A DNA stretch of 64,000 bases, from the NCBI GenBank assembly GCA_033964015.1, contig CM066919.1, positions 23,365,204 through 23,429,203 on the forward strand. Direction: 5' to 3'. How positions within the stretch are numbered: the first letter of the stretch is position 1; each line of letters begins with the position of its first letter. A program made the translations under genes and the position numbers. Source of the DNA: Scolanthus callimorphus (Eukaryota; Cnidaria; Anthozoa; Actiniaria; Edwardsiidae). Positions 1-11,493 of this stretch are shown in pieces. The notes below the pieces were generated by a model. It saw nothing but the letters and a program-made list of their open reading frames with translations, was not told the DNA's origin and ran no database searches.

Positions 1-1
1 A

Positions 2-3000
2 GAGTTTGAAAGCCTCACAGAGCTCATCAAAGAGAATGAATACCCTGGTGATTTCTTCTGTTCTGGTAAGGAAACAAAGATTGGTCACAGTTCCTCGCTT
101 TATTGTGATTCATATTGTGTGTTTCCAAAAAATATCCATACCCCCCACAGAAGGGTATTGAGAAATGACCCCCCACCCCTCTGGAATTTTCGAAGAAAAA
201 TACAGTATTTGTATGGAAAAGATCAGGTAAATTGACCCCCCCCACCCCTCCGGAATTTCCAATCCCTTCAGTAGGGGGGGTATGGATATTTTTGGGAAAC
301 ACACATTGGAATTCTAGCCTGATGTTAAGTCTACTGTTGACCAAACAATACATTGGTCAACAGTAGACTGGATTTCAGGCTAGAATTCCAATTTGAATCA
401 CATTAGAGCCAGGAACTGTGAAAAGGACTATTTAATTATGCTATTGTCTGGGATCCAATGAAAATGTAAATGCATGAAATGTAAAATACCATTAAGTAGC
501 CAGCAGAGCTCCGGCGGTCACTGGCTTGTTCTGACAGCATTGAATCTGTTTCCCACTTTTATTCATTCTCTTACCCAGAGCTCCCCGGCTTGTAACCTCG
601 CGGGGGAGGCTCTGGTGACAGCCACTGACGCATGCGCGAGATTTAATACAGAGCCGCTGAGAGAAAGACCTTTCAGCGCATGCTCCAACGTTCAAAATGA
701 GCCAATGAGCGACGGCCCTCAATTGGATGTCCCCAGAGCCTCCCCTGCGAAGTGACGAGTGAGCCGGGGAGCTCTGGGTACAAGAATGACTTTTATTCTG
801 AAGGTGTTCTCCAAGTTATCCATGATCTCTCTCTCCTTTTACATCATTAAATATCCACTACAGTTGATATCCCTATTATTACTTGTGAAAATTCATCTGT
901 TTCCCACTTTTATTCCAAAGGTGTTCTCCCAGCTATCCCTGAAATCCAGTTCGATGATAACACCACTTATCTGGATCCATCATTCCCCAAAGAAAGTGAC
1001 TGTGGCCCTCAACCAATCTCTATCAAAGATCTGATCAAGAAATGCAGCCAGGCACCATTTGGTCGAAATGAGGAGACAGTGGTTGATACAAATGTGCGAA
1101 AGTGCTGGCAACTTGACCCTGACAAGTTCACTCTCAGGAACTCCTTCCATTTCTCAGATGTTTTTGTGGATCTCAAGCAATCAGTGTGTGGTGTACTAGC
1201 TCCAGGCCTCCATATGGGACACTTTGAGCTAAAGCTTTATAAGCTTTTAGTTTATGAGAAGGGGTCATTCTTTTTGCCACATAGGTAAGCACTGCAATTC
1301 ACACTGCCACACTCTCAAAGGGGAGAGCAAAGCAAACATATAGCATGCTTGTGTGTTGATACAATGAAAAAAGGGTCTTCTCCTTGTCGTGAGGGAATCC
1401 TTGTCGTGAGGGAACTCAAAGTAGTTGAAAGTACACAACCGCTAGACAAGGAGAGGCACAAATAAGCTACTGCACAGCTTAATATACAGATTTAGGCACT
1501 GCCTAAAAGCGGAGCTCAAATCAATACATTACTGAGTCATTGAGGTATCAACTTTTGTAGTTTTCGTAACATCATCGATGACGTCATGCCACTTGACCTT
1601 GGTGGTGCACCCCCTTGCCTCCAAAATAACGTTACCCAAGTTTGGTCACCTAGCAATGTTGCATTCTTAAGATACTGACTTTTCTAGTTTTGATGATGTC
1701 ATGCGTGATGTTATACCATGTGACCTTGGAGGTCCTTGGAGGTGCACCCCCTTGTCTCCAAGATAATTTTACCCAAGTTTGATCACCTAATGATGGTGCC
1801 ATTTTGAGATATTGTCTTTTCTACTTTTGATGATGTCATCGATGACGTCATGCCACATGACCTTGGTGGTGCACCCCCCTTGCTTCTTACATAATCTAGC
1901 CTAAGTTTATTCACCTAGCAATGTTCCGTTCTTGAGATATTCAATTTTTTCTTTCTTGATGAGAACCTGTGGTGGTACATGGGTGTGGACGGACACCCCA
2001 CTCACGTTCAAAATCAGATCTATACCTATATATTATTCTCTCAACTATGGAGCATCTGCTGGCGTGCTTCCCATGCAGGAGCTCTGCTACAATCATGAGA
2101 GGTGTTTTACAGTATAATAAAGTGCATCCAAAAGGCACTGCATTAAATATTATTCAGTTATGGCATCCATTTTCTAATTTTTCATCCATATTTGTGCTTT
2201 GACACAGGGATACCCAAAGAGATGAGAACCATTTTGGCACTTTGATTCTTTCACTGCCAGTGAAGCATACTGGAGGGGCTCTACATGTGCGGCACATGGG
2301 AGATGAGCGTATCCACAAGATGGAGCCTGGCCGTGTTACCAAGCAGTGCCAGTGGGCAGCCTTTTTCACTGATGTCGAGCATGAAGTCAAGAAGATTACC
2401 TCTGGGCACCGCATCACACTTGTTTATAATCTTACAGGTAAACATATATTAAGAAAGCTATTATGCTGTGATTATCTGATCACAGATACTGTGTGCCCGG
2501 GCAAGTGGGTACAGGGGGGTACTCTCATAAAAAGTTGGGGGTGCTCTATCTTTTAGGATTTAAAATTGTCATTTGTGGAGTCTGCCTTCACTTACAGATT
2601 ATGTCACATGCAGTTCTTGCATGAAAGGGCCACACCCATATTGCTATCTCTTAGGGGTGAATTTCATTTTTGTTGTTGAGCACCCCTGACTTTGTTACCG
2701 CATATGGGAGTCCACCAGCCAGGGTTGTAAGTACTCTTCCAGACCCTACATGACCCCCAAACCTGGAGCAGTGACCAATTTTGTCTAATTTATAGGAGTG
2801 GAAGTGTCAAGCTCGAACCTCCCGTATCCAGTGGTGAACATCCAATTGTAAAGAGTCTGAAAAAGATTCAAGACTATCTGAGGAAAATTGACAGTGGAGA
2901 GCTTGAGTATGTAGAGAGTGATATCAGCTACCCTGAATGGACATGTGAACCTGAAAGCCTTGGAGTGGAGCAGTATTCACATGCAGGTTACATCCTAGAA

Positions 3001-4857
3001 CACAAGTATACACCAGTCTCATTAAAACCAAAGGTAATCTACACTGTATGGGTGGTGTTACACAGGAAGTGCATCAATGACATTTGAAGTTTTTGCCCTG
3101 CTGCATAAGAGGGGTAGCGATGGGTAAATCCGAGACTTGCTGAGACGCCGAGACCTCCATTTCAGAATCCAGGCCCGAGACTTTTGATAAATTTCAAAAT
3201 CCGAGTCAGAGCCTTTTCTCTTCGTCTCCCAAGAAAAATTCAATGCGACTGCCATACATTTACTGTATTTCTCCCAGGAGAATTGCACGAAATTTTGCCA
3301 TTTCAAGGCAGTCTCCAAATTTTGTGAGTCCTGGGGTTGACGTCCCTGCATCTGACGGTATCATGCCTTGCTTACAAGTCAGAATGATAAAATAAAAAAT
3401 CGAGACTCCGAGACCGCGGTAGAAAAAATCCGAGACTCTGAGACGGCCAAAATTGCGAGAAAAACGAGACTCCGAGACTTACGAAAAAAAAACGCTGAGA
3501 TTCCGAGATTTTGCAATATTTTCGCGAGACTTTCGAAAGGTACCCTTCGCTACCCTCATAAGGGAAGTGATGTTAAAACTTGCAAACATTTGAAAGACAG
3601 TAAAATCTTGCATGATGCAAGCAACCAGGGACAGATAAAAAAATTGTTTTTTTTTTGGGGGGGGGGGGAGGAGATAGGGGCCCCCTTTTTTGGGAGATTT
3701 CCCCATACATTTACTGTATTTGTTGTACGAATTTTGCAATTGAAATCCCTAGATCTGCTCCTGGTGACCAATATAAAAAACATGTATTTATGAATCAAGG
3801 AAAAGCCTAGAAAACTCCAAAACCACACAGTCTTCATACATTGCAGGAAAGGACAAGCAACAGAATTCTATATCAGGGAAAATGTGTCCTACTTTTTGGG
3901 CATGAATTTTCCGTTTTTGTCTTTTCTATAGGCCTGGCAGTTATTAGGTACTATGCACATGTTATATGTTATGTGCCAGAAGCTCCACCCATAAGCGGTG
4001 CGTTACCCTATAATATGTCTGATAGAGGGTTTTCTTTTTCAGAATCTGAAAGGAAGAGATGCCTTTCTGTACCAGCTGTTGTCTGCAGCAGGGTTTGAGC
4101 TGCGACTGGTGGCTATGGAGGTGCAAGTTGACTCATATGGGTGGTGTGATGATAATGGTCGGTACACTCTGAAAGACCTAGATGAAGATCAGACACTTGT
4201 CACATTTTCCGAGTTGGACACATCTGCCCCTACGGTGTCAGGTTCTTGTTCTGGTGGACGTGGGAAGACACGACAGATGTTTCCCTCAAGGTCAGTCAAG
4301 TGCAATAATTTTTCTCATAGCCACATGAAACTAAATGGAGATTTTTCCAGCTGGAATCTGGCATTTTGTTGGTAGGATGATCCAAGAAAGGCCCAGAGAG
4401 GACTATGATTATCAGCCATTACAACTTGGGGACAATGCATTTGACTTTTGTGAAGGGGGGTTGGTGTGTTTGAGTCTGTGTACGAATCTTTTTGTAAGCA
4501 TTTGAGCATGATTTCTATTTTTGAAACCCCACACCTACAAAACACAAGGTGTCGACAAAGGTAATGAAGTGCATTTTGAGTTTTTTAGGAGTGTCAAATC
4601 ATTGATAAAATTTATTTTTTGGAACCCTTGACAGGCCGATGGATGAAGTCACCTGGCTGGTTGAAAACATAGCTCAGCATGCAAAGGCATTGAGAAGAGT
4701 AGAGAAGCATATCGAGGGCCTAGGAAATGAGGGGAGTGATTGGCACTCGACTTACTTGAGCTCAGCACTTGTCATCAATCTGATGCCAGGCAAGAAAGTC
4801 AAGAGAGAATATTCTATGGACCATACACTTCGCGGGTATCCTTATTTGGGGACATGA
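2..4857 (+). CDS. 2-oxoglutarate/Fe(II) dioxygenase-domain protein, 5'-partial, six exons in window
   Basis: Exons read from splice sites and continuous protein: 2-65, 921-1284, 2208-2437, 2796-3033, 4043-4290 and 4635-4857 (TGA). Counting from the first codon, the iron-binding HxD is H142/D144 (PHRDTQ), the distal histidine is H201 (DVEHEV) and the likely 2OG-binding arginine is R211 (GHRITLVYNL), so the double-stranded beta-helix core is complete. Downstream segments (GYILEHKY, LKGRDAFLYQLL) match the C-terminal half of a Fe2OG-domain family that I know mainly from fungi and some invertebrates; its substrate is unknown. The start lies upstream of the window. Odd points: the 2437/2796 junction is out of phase by one base, and the last exon lacks the splice donor seen in the second copy, so the protein stops after YPYLGT. 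The substrate cannot be inferred. Confidence 0.8.
108..304. mobile_element. Poly-C/poly-G MITE fragment, same family as the 8254-8655 array
   Basis: It contains CAAAAAATATCCATACCCC, GGAATTTCCAATCCCTTC and a TACAGTATTTGTATGGAAAA core, ending in an inverted copy of the first motif. The same modules recur four times at 8254-8655. Confidence 0.6.
305..392. repeat. 88-nt near-perfect hairpin in a dioxygenase intron
   Basis: Arms of about 40 nt start with ATTGGAATTCTAGCCTGA and end with its complement TCAGGCTAGAATTCCAAT. They pair around an 8-nt loop (ACAATACA) at about 345-352, with one 5-nt internal mismatch per arm. This could be a foldback element remnant or a hairpin RNA source. Confidence 0.7.
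564..788. mobile_element. MULE-like MITE, copy 1, 9-bp target duplication
   Basis: The TIRs begin CATTCTC...CCCAGAGCTCCCC and end with the complement GGGGAGCTCTGGG...GAATG. The flanks are identical 9-mers ACTTTTATT at 555-563 and 789-797. Nine-bp duplications with long TIRs are typical of Mutator-like elements. No coding capacity. It sits in intron 1 of the dioxygenase gene. Confidence 0.75.
1536..1990. repeat. Tandem repeat, about 132-bp unit, three units, rich in TGACGTCA-type palindromes
   Basis: Each unit holds GATGATGTCATCGATGACGT or a variant, then TGACCTTGGTGGTGCACCCC, a CCAAGTTTGGTCACCTAG segment and a TTCTTGAGATATT segment. A diverged set of the same units lies at 12430-12830. It is in intron 2 of the dioxygenase gene. 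Confidence 0.7.
3107..3563. mobile_element. TIR element filled with GAGACTCCGAGAC repeats
   Basis: The ends AAGAGGGGTAGCGATGGGTA and TACCCTTCGCTACCCTCATA are inverted copies. The interior repeats short CGAGACTCCGAGAC-type words, and a CCATACATTTACTGTATTTC core is present. No coding capacity. It is in a dioxygenase intron. Confidence 0.55.
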
Positions 4858-4902
4858 AGGGGACACTATCGCATACCTGTACATACAGACATTTGTGGCA
4901 AA

Positions 4903-5016
4903 AATGGACGATTCCAGCTATAACGCTGCGCGCGCTGCATGTCGGTAGATGTGGCGCACGGCTGGCCATTTCTGAATAAAGAAGAGCGCGCGCGCTAATA
5001 GCTGGAATCGTCCATT
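4903..5016. mobile_element. Short MITE with GC-rich inner arms
   Basis: The inverted ends are AATGGACGATTCCAGCTAT and ATAGCTGGAATCGTCCATT, followed inward by GCGCGC runs. One end recurs at 30099-30162 (CATTTCTGAATAAAGA then TAGCTGGAATTGTCCATT). It lies just after the last dioxygenase exon. Confidence 0.7.
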
Positions 5017-5849
5017 GAGACTGCTTTCATTCTGACGGCAGCTCAAAGTTTCCCACAGCTATTCCGACAGAACATTAGTGCGGTTTCATAATTGTGTGAA
5101 CCCTAAGTAACAGTCAAACAATGTTTTATCAGCTTCCTTCAATCTTACAACTTACGAATTAAAAATAATTGTGAGTTGCCGCGGGATGTTACACGATCGC
5201 AATATTTTGCAACTTGCAATGCACCTGCCTGGAAAATGATAAATTACAGCGGCACTATTAAAATCATGCGCACTGACTGGCTCATTCAGGGAACCATTGC
5301 TCGAAAAATTGCCAAGACATGTATCAACTTGTCACGCGTTGTTATCAGTGGTTATTGCAATTTAAAAATACCAATGTATAGGGTTTTACTGGGCGGTGCA
5401 TGTTTTAGAAATGCTCCCTTGTGGCAGATGGAATTTGCAGTCGTAACTGAACATTTTGCCATATGTATTATACACAGATAATTTTTAAAAGTTACAGTTT
5501 TATATAAGACTAAAAGAACCAAACGTTTATTTTCTTAAGAGTTTTCAGTAGTATCTAATAAAAGTATAGATTTTAGTTCCAATAATGCGAAGTCCTGCTC
5601 AATGGCTCCGTCCGGAACTATTGGTAAGCCAAAAAAATTATTTCTCTGTAATAAGTCCCACCTCCTCACAGAGCTGTTTTACTGCTGAGCTGGAATCATG
5701 TGTCAAATGGAACTAGAGACTCCTGCCTGAAGGGTAAATGAGTATGGGGACCCAGTTTAGAATCGAAGCTTTGGCAGGCAGCCAATGTTTTAAGGGGGGA
5801 GGGGTCGAGGCGATTCCCGGTGGAGGAAACCCCATGCCTCCCCATGCTT
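5017..5849. other. Intergenic, no gene seen
   Basis: The 101-codon ORF at 5176-5481 has no recognisable motif or splice context. No repeat structure was recognised apart from the start of the next MITE. Confidence 0.5.
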
Positions 5850-6044
5850 TCAGCGGCGTAGCCAGGAATTTCTGAAGGGGGGGCGGGGGAGGGGGGGGGG
5901 GGGGGGGAGGGGGCGGATAGTGAAAACATGGGACGAAAATGCGCAAATATTCTACAGCAAATACAGTAAATGTATGGGAAAATTTCCGAGAAAGGGGGGG
6001 GGGGGGGGCACTGGACCCCCCCCCCCCCTGGCTACGCCCCTGGC
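5850..6044. mobile_element. hAT-like MITE with GCGTAGCCAGG ends
   Basis: The ends CAGCGGCGTAGCCAGG and CCTGGCTACGCCCCTGG are inverted copies. The interior holds two poly-G/C tracts and the ACAGTAAATGTATGGGAAAA core. The family recurs at 35692-35814 and as a fragment at 52575. Confidence 0.65.
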
Positions 6045-6575
6045 TTTACTTCCCAAACGTCAAAACTATGCTGTCCTACCCACAAACATCCGACACTGCT
6101 GGCCGCTTTTTCAAAATCCTTTGTCTCTTACGAAAATCTATATAGAGAAAAGCGAATATTTCGACGTCTGAGATCTCAAGAAAGTCAAGATCCTTTGTTC
6201 TGTACTCGCTTTCTGATTGGCTAACTTGCTACAAAATGGCCCGGTTGACGTAGTCGCACTGTAATACCGTAAGCTAAATCGTGTCCGCACTCACTCCGCT
6301 TAGCCCTGAAGCTGTGCCGCCAAAGGAAGTTCACAAACCTGATGAGAAGGTGGAAAATCTCGACAGTGGGCGTGTTTTTGTTGTTATTATACATTGTACT
6401 CGCTATATCGATTCTGATTGGCTACGAGCGCGCGATTTACTTTGGGAATCACGCACTTTGAGGGTCTTCAGGAATCAGTTGATACGCGCGCAATGCATCA
6501 TGGGACTAGAGCTCTTTCCCTATTTTAACAAGGCTCTTGTGTAAAAGAAATTGCTTGACAGAAAGAATTGAATTC

Positions 6576-6790
6576 TTGAATTAGAACTTAGCCCAAGCAA
6601 GAGCTCATAATTAAGTAATTATGAGCTCTTGGCCCAAGCTGAATCTTTTTAATCAATTATTGGATGAGGTTTTTGTGATCTCCAGAATCACAAAAACCTC
6701 ATCCAATAATTGCTTAAAAAGATTCAGCTTGGGCCAAGAGCTCATAATTACTTAATTATGAGCTCTTGCTTGGGCTAAGTTCTAATTCAA
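6576..6790. repeat. 215-bp near-perfect palindrome with nested palindromes in each arm
   Basis: The arms of about 105 bp pair from TTGAATTAGAACTTAGCCCA (left end) to its complement (right end), with a 4-5 nt centre near 6683 and very few mismatches. Within each arm GAGCTCATAATTAAGTAATT is itself palindromic, giving a cruciform with side hairpins. It is probably a foldback element; no target duplication was identified. Confidence 0.85.
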
Positions 6791-6856
6791 GCGATCGCCG
6801 CCATTTTGAAATCTGCCACAGAAACTAAAAAAGAACTCACGTCGCACAGCCGAAAG

Positions 6857-7312
6857 CCCGGGGGGGGGGGGGGGGGGACTCCGGGGATGGGGATGATCGT
6901 CGTATCTTTTAGGGGTTAAAATCACGGGGCCTGGGTCTCTTTTAGGGGTGATCTTAATCTTCAATAAAATTAGGGAGATTGGTATCTTTTAGGGCCGAAA
7001 TATGTGTCCAAATTGTTTTCTCTCATGATGGTGCTTCTAAAAACCGTGTAAGAAAGAGAGATTACTCGATGATGAGAAGACGATAAATTAGAAACAAACA
7101 CGGAAATTTCTTGATGGGTATCTTTTACCTGTTACCTGTCTCCTTCGCGCCTACTTTGCACATAAGGCCTCATCTTTTAGGGCATCTTTTAGGGTAAGAA
7201 ATTATTTGAGCCACGCCATGGCCCGCTATTTTTGGTATCTTTTAGGGGTGAAACTGAAAATTTCCGACGATCATTCCCGACCAAAAAATATGGGAGTCCC
7301 CTCCCCGGGGCC
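6857..7312. mobile_element. TIR element, TTTTAGGGGT family, copy 1
   Basis: The left end GGGGATGATCGTCGTATC and right end CGACGATCATTCCCGACC with GGGAGTCCCC are inverted. The interior (CATGATGGTGCTTCTAAAAA, TTTTAGGGGTGAAACTGAAA) matches 16545-16975. An 18-nt poly-G tract lies at its left end. Confidence 0.7.
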
Positions 7313-8253
7313 GAAAGCATTACATACAGGAATCTGCATGCAGGGATAATTCTAATTCGAAAGCTTTGACCTGAGAAAAGTTTTCATACAAGTTCGAACA
7401 AACGTACACCACTGCTGCTTCGCAGCGCGCGCTAGATCGAAATGACACATTTTCACAAAGCAAATAAAATATTCCATGTCCGTTGTGGTTTTGTCCGTTG
7501 TGGTTTTCCCCGTTTCTTTTACAGAAGAACAATAGAAGCAAGATGAATTTCCCCCTTGCACTCCGTGAATTTTTTTCACGGGCATCAGCTAGTTCAGCTT
7601 GAATTTCAACGCGTAGAGCATATTCGAAAAAACAATGGCAAACCGCTAGAATTTTTTATTGCTATTTTTAAAAATGCATGAGAGCATACCTCTGACCGCT
7701 GAGTAAAGGTTAATCCGCGGACCTATTGTTGACAGTATTTTCGTTTGTATGTTGTTCCTATCTTGATTTCGCGCGGTTGTTTCGCGCGCAGCACCGTATA
7801 TGGAAAACACGTGACTTGCCTATCAAGTACGAAGTTTGACGAGTTTCAGGTTCCATATCTTGCGCGCGAAAACTAGCGTTAATTATAGAATTTTGGAGCA
7901 AAGAGAGCGTAAAAGATCGGTAAGTATAGTTTATCTTGCTATAGCAAGGCACAGGTGCCGCTTTATTGCCGTAAATCGCGATATTTGGCCGTTTAACCGA
8001 CGAAAATGCTGCCATCCCTGTTCGATCGAAATTTGATTTTTATCGCGGACTCGCTCTCAAGCTGCCATTTAAGAGCCAACGTGCAAATTATTATTTGCCG
8101 TACACCTCCAAAACACAGAGAATATAATTTATAAGCAGTCTAGGTAGTTTTTGTGCTGAAAACGTTAGAATATTTAGAGAAGAACGAACGTGAAGCTCAA
8201 TACATTTTCCCTATTTGACCTGACAGTATGTGAACATAAAGAAATTGCTCATT
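7313..8253. other. Intergenic stretch before the degraded dioxygenase copy
   Basis: No protein motif was recognised. A consensus donor (GATCG/GTAAGTAT) near 7918 could mark a 5' exon of the downstream copy; this is speculative. Confidence 0.3.
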
Positions 8254-8655
8254 GGAGGGTACCCCCTACGGAAGGGATTGGAAATTCCGTAGGGGCGTGG
8301 GGGTCAATTGTGTGTTTGCAAAAAATATCCATACCCCCCCCCCCCTCCCCCTACGGAAGGGATTGGAAATTCCAGAGGGGTGGGGGGTGGGGGGGTCAAT
8401 TTACTTGATATTTTCCATACAAATATTGTATTTTCTTTGGAAATTCCAGAGGGTGGGGGTGGGTGGGGGGGTTACTTCTCAACACCCTTCCGTGGGGGGG
8501 GGGGGGGGGGGGGGGGGTATGGATATTTTTTGGAAACACATTTACCTGATCTTTTCCATACAAATACTGTATTTTTCTTCGGAAATTCCGGAGGGTGGGG
8601 GGTCACTTTTCAACACCCTTCTGTTGGGGTGTGTGGATATTTTTGGAACCACACA
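8254..8655. repeat. Array of poly-G/C MITE modules
   Basis: About four tandem modules alternate GGAATTCCAGAGGGGTGGGG-type runs, ATGGATATTTTTTGGAAACA and TTTCCATACAAATACTGTAT. One poly-G tract of 24 nt lies at 8494-8517. The long Gly/Pro-rich ORFs here are by-products of the repeat. Confidence 0.7.
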
Positions 8656-8761
8656 ATACATGTTGCACATCATATTCACTATTTTCTAAACCTATTTTTT
8701 TCTCAGAGTGCAACTTCCCGTGTCTTCATCAACCTACAAACCAAAATTATATAATTTTCAG

Positions 8762-9343
8762 ACCATCTTTATCCAAGTTTGCAAGTAAGCTAGGGTCTAG
8801 AAACGGCGTTCCAAGTGTTGATCTTGAATCAAAGTTTAAAAGTCTCACAAAACTGATAGGAGAGAGTAACTACCCTGGGGATTTAGATAGGTAAGCCTCT
8901 GGGTAAGCCTACTGGCTAATAAGTGAAAATGAACACTAACTATACACACATCACATAAGTCTGGCCTAGACGGAACGCTAGATAAATTACCAAATAAGTT
9001 GCCTTTTTGCTTGACGGGGCCAAATGCTAGGGCCCAGCCCATTTCACAGTTGCCAGTAAAATTATTTTTGGCCCACACAACAGCTGTTATGGGTTTTAGC
9101 AATTTGTTTACCAAATAGGTGCATGGAAGAAGTAACGTGGAGAAGAGGGAACATAGTTGCACATGACAAGGCCTTAAGAAGAGTGGGCAAAGTACATCAG
9201 AGGTACGGGTAATAAGGGGTGTGACTGGCATTCAACCTACTTAACATCAGCACTCATTATCAACCTAATGCCAGAAAGAGATGTCAAAAGGAAATATTCC
9301 TTGGAGTACACTCGTCAGCCATATCCATATTTGGGATACCGAG
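8762..9343 (+). pseudogene. Degraded second copy of the dioxygenase gene, catalytic exons missing
   Basis: Exon 8762-8890 encodes a segment (FKSLTKLIGESNYPGDL) homologous to the first exon of the upstream gene. Exon 9119-9343 matches its last exon (DWHSTYLTSALIINLMP, YPYLGY). Nothing equivalent to the four catalytic exons lies in the 228-bp intron between them. The junction is still in phase (2 + 1 nt), so splicing would make an in-frame fusion, but one extra base near 9185 shifts the frame and gives stops by about 9230, after which the old frame resumes. The final donor (GAG/GTATGT at 9343) survives, although it is lost in the upstream copy. I read this as an internally deleted duplicate. 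It may be transcribed but cannot encode an oxygenase. Confidence 0.7.
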
Positions 9344-9551
9344 GTATGTAACATCAAGGCGGACTATCTGGGGGAATTTCATTAAATTCGACTGGTAGGA
9401 TAACCAGGGGTTAAAATCAGAGTTCCACACAAAGAGAAAATTATCATTTTTAAAATCCTGTCGTCAGGTCGGAGAATATCCTGGCCTGTAGGTAGTGCAT
9501 TACAGATTTATGTTATTATGTAAGCTAACATATTATATGATAGTATGTTTT

Positions 9552-9752
9552 TATTTAAGCATTAGAGCACAGATTTCTATGACTTTATCGGTGCAATAGA
9601 GCACGCGTGATGTTGGGAGAGACACGAGAACGTTGAAAAATCACGAGCTGCATGCGAGTGACTTTAAAACATTTGAGTGTCTCTCCCAACATCACAGGTG
9701 CTCTATTTGCCGATAAATTCATAGCAAGTTGTGCTCTAATGCTTTTATGATA
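9552..9752. mobile_element. Foldback TIR element
   Basis: The ends AAGCATTAGAGCACA and TGTGCTCTAATGCTT enclose second-level inverted segments (GTGATGTTGGGAGAGACAC near the left end, GTGTCTCTCCCAACATCAC near the right end). Confidence 0.65.
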
Positions 9753-11493
9753 TAGCGGGGGAGAACCATTACTTTATTGGTGAAATAGAGCATAAGATTT
9801 GGACCAATCAGAGCGCGCGTTATATCGTAGCTATATTATAAAATAAAATATGATGTATAGATATTGTAGCTACAGTAAAGAGATTTGTAAACAGCCACAA
9901 AAAGCAGCGAAAAATTACCTACAGAAGATTTTGTATATTATTGAGAGCTCTGTTGTTGGTGTTTATTGATGACTGCCCCAATATTACGCATGCATTTCAA
10001 TATTACATTTTCAATGTTACATTTCGTACTTATCATGACAATAAACAAATGTTTCTGAGTGAGTGGATTCTTCATGCATAAATTGCCGCCATTTTACGAA
10101 CGTGGTCACACAGGAAGCCCGCATTAAATGTGACGTCAACGTCCGGCAGTCTTTTTGACTGGGTTAGTTTAGGTGCGGAAAATCGATCTGTTCCGCAAAA
10201 TATCTGTTCCAAAAGCTTGGAGACTGGTACACAGGGTACCCCTTCATTATCTGGCTTGAAAATTACCAAACCATGTTCTGCTGGAAAACATATTTGAAGG
10301 TTTCGGGCAGAAAAACGTCTGGTATTACGTCCTGGCTGAAAAACATTGCTGAAATTACAAGGTCGATGTTGCGCATATTTCACCCCGGCAATATCGGTCA
10401 AAAACATGCAGCACAATGTAGCGCAACAAGTTGAGGGGTATTGTGTCTCGTGTTTTCCCGCCTAAACTGAGAAGATGGAGACCACCAAACTCTTTATGAT
10501 CCATGTAGTCCTGCCTGAAAGAGAACATGGTGACTGTGACTTTGGGGGGCACATTCGTATAGTTCAGCCCTGTAAGAGAACTTAGTGACACGTCCATCCG
10601 CCCGCAAACTTGATGCTGAACTGTATGTGACCTTAAGGGACACATCCATATAGTTCTGCCCGCAAAGAGATATGTTGGTGCCAGGCAACTGCAAAAATTC
10701 GAACACGTTTCGCGACGATGGGCGAGGAGAACTTGTGGGTTACAACTGTGTCGCTGTCAAAATTACCATTGAAGACCTAAGAAAGTCAAACAAATTGTCT
10801 TGTGATGTTCTAGCTTTCTCTGCAATACGTTGGCCATACTAACGGTCCCTTTTTATATGACAAATATATAGTAAAACAACAACAACAGAAACAGCTTATT
10901 TCCATTTGGGATGACGTGATAAAACAGGGACGGCGGAACAGTTTTCAAAGTGGGGGGGCTCATAGTAAGATTGTATGGCAAGTTGGGGGGGGGGGGGGGG
11001 GGGGCTGAGTTTAGTGAAAATGTATGAAAACTTGGAGACCCCTCCGGCACCGCCGTCCCTGTAAAAAGTACTGCAAAGGCATTCGCGCTGAGCACATCCG
11101 GGATATAAGATTTGGGAAATGCGAGTGTATTCAGGGTTCGAAATTGCGCCCGATACAGGTGCAAATACGCCTAAACTTTCATTTTTAGCCTAATTGTTTT
11201 TCATTTACGGGCTTTGGCTTTTTACGACTGTGGTTTCAGTCTTTGTAGTGTTCTAATGGATTTATGCCTAAATTGTTTTATGACTTAATTAATACGCCTA
11301 TTATAATATACAGGGCAAAATGTCTCAATACTTATTTCAGTTTCAGTTTAGTTCACTTTATTAAAATTTAAATATAGCATTTACAAAACATTGCTAGCCT
11401 GCAAATGGCAGATTACAGGCATAGTAGAGTCTGTTAAGGGAAAAATAGGAAAAATCGTGCACTTGTGCATAATGGCGCCAAATTTGGACCAAA

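Noticed and set aside
5176..5481. 101-codon ORF between the two dioxygenase copies
   Set aside because: No family motif, splice partner or repeat link.
8252..8754. Gly/Pro/Val-rich ORFs of about 145 codons
   Set aside because: They are translated poly-G/C MITE modules, open in several frames at once.
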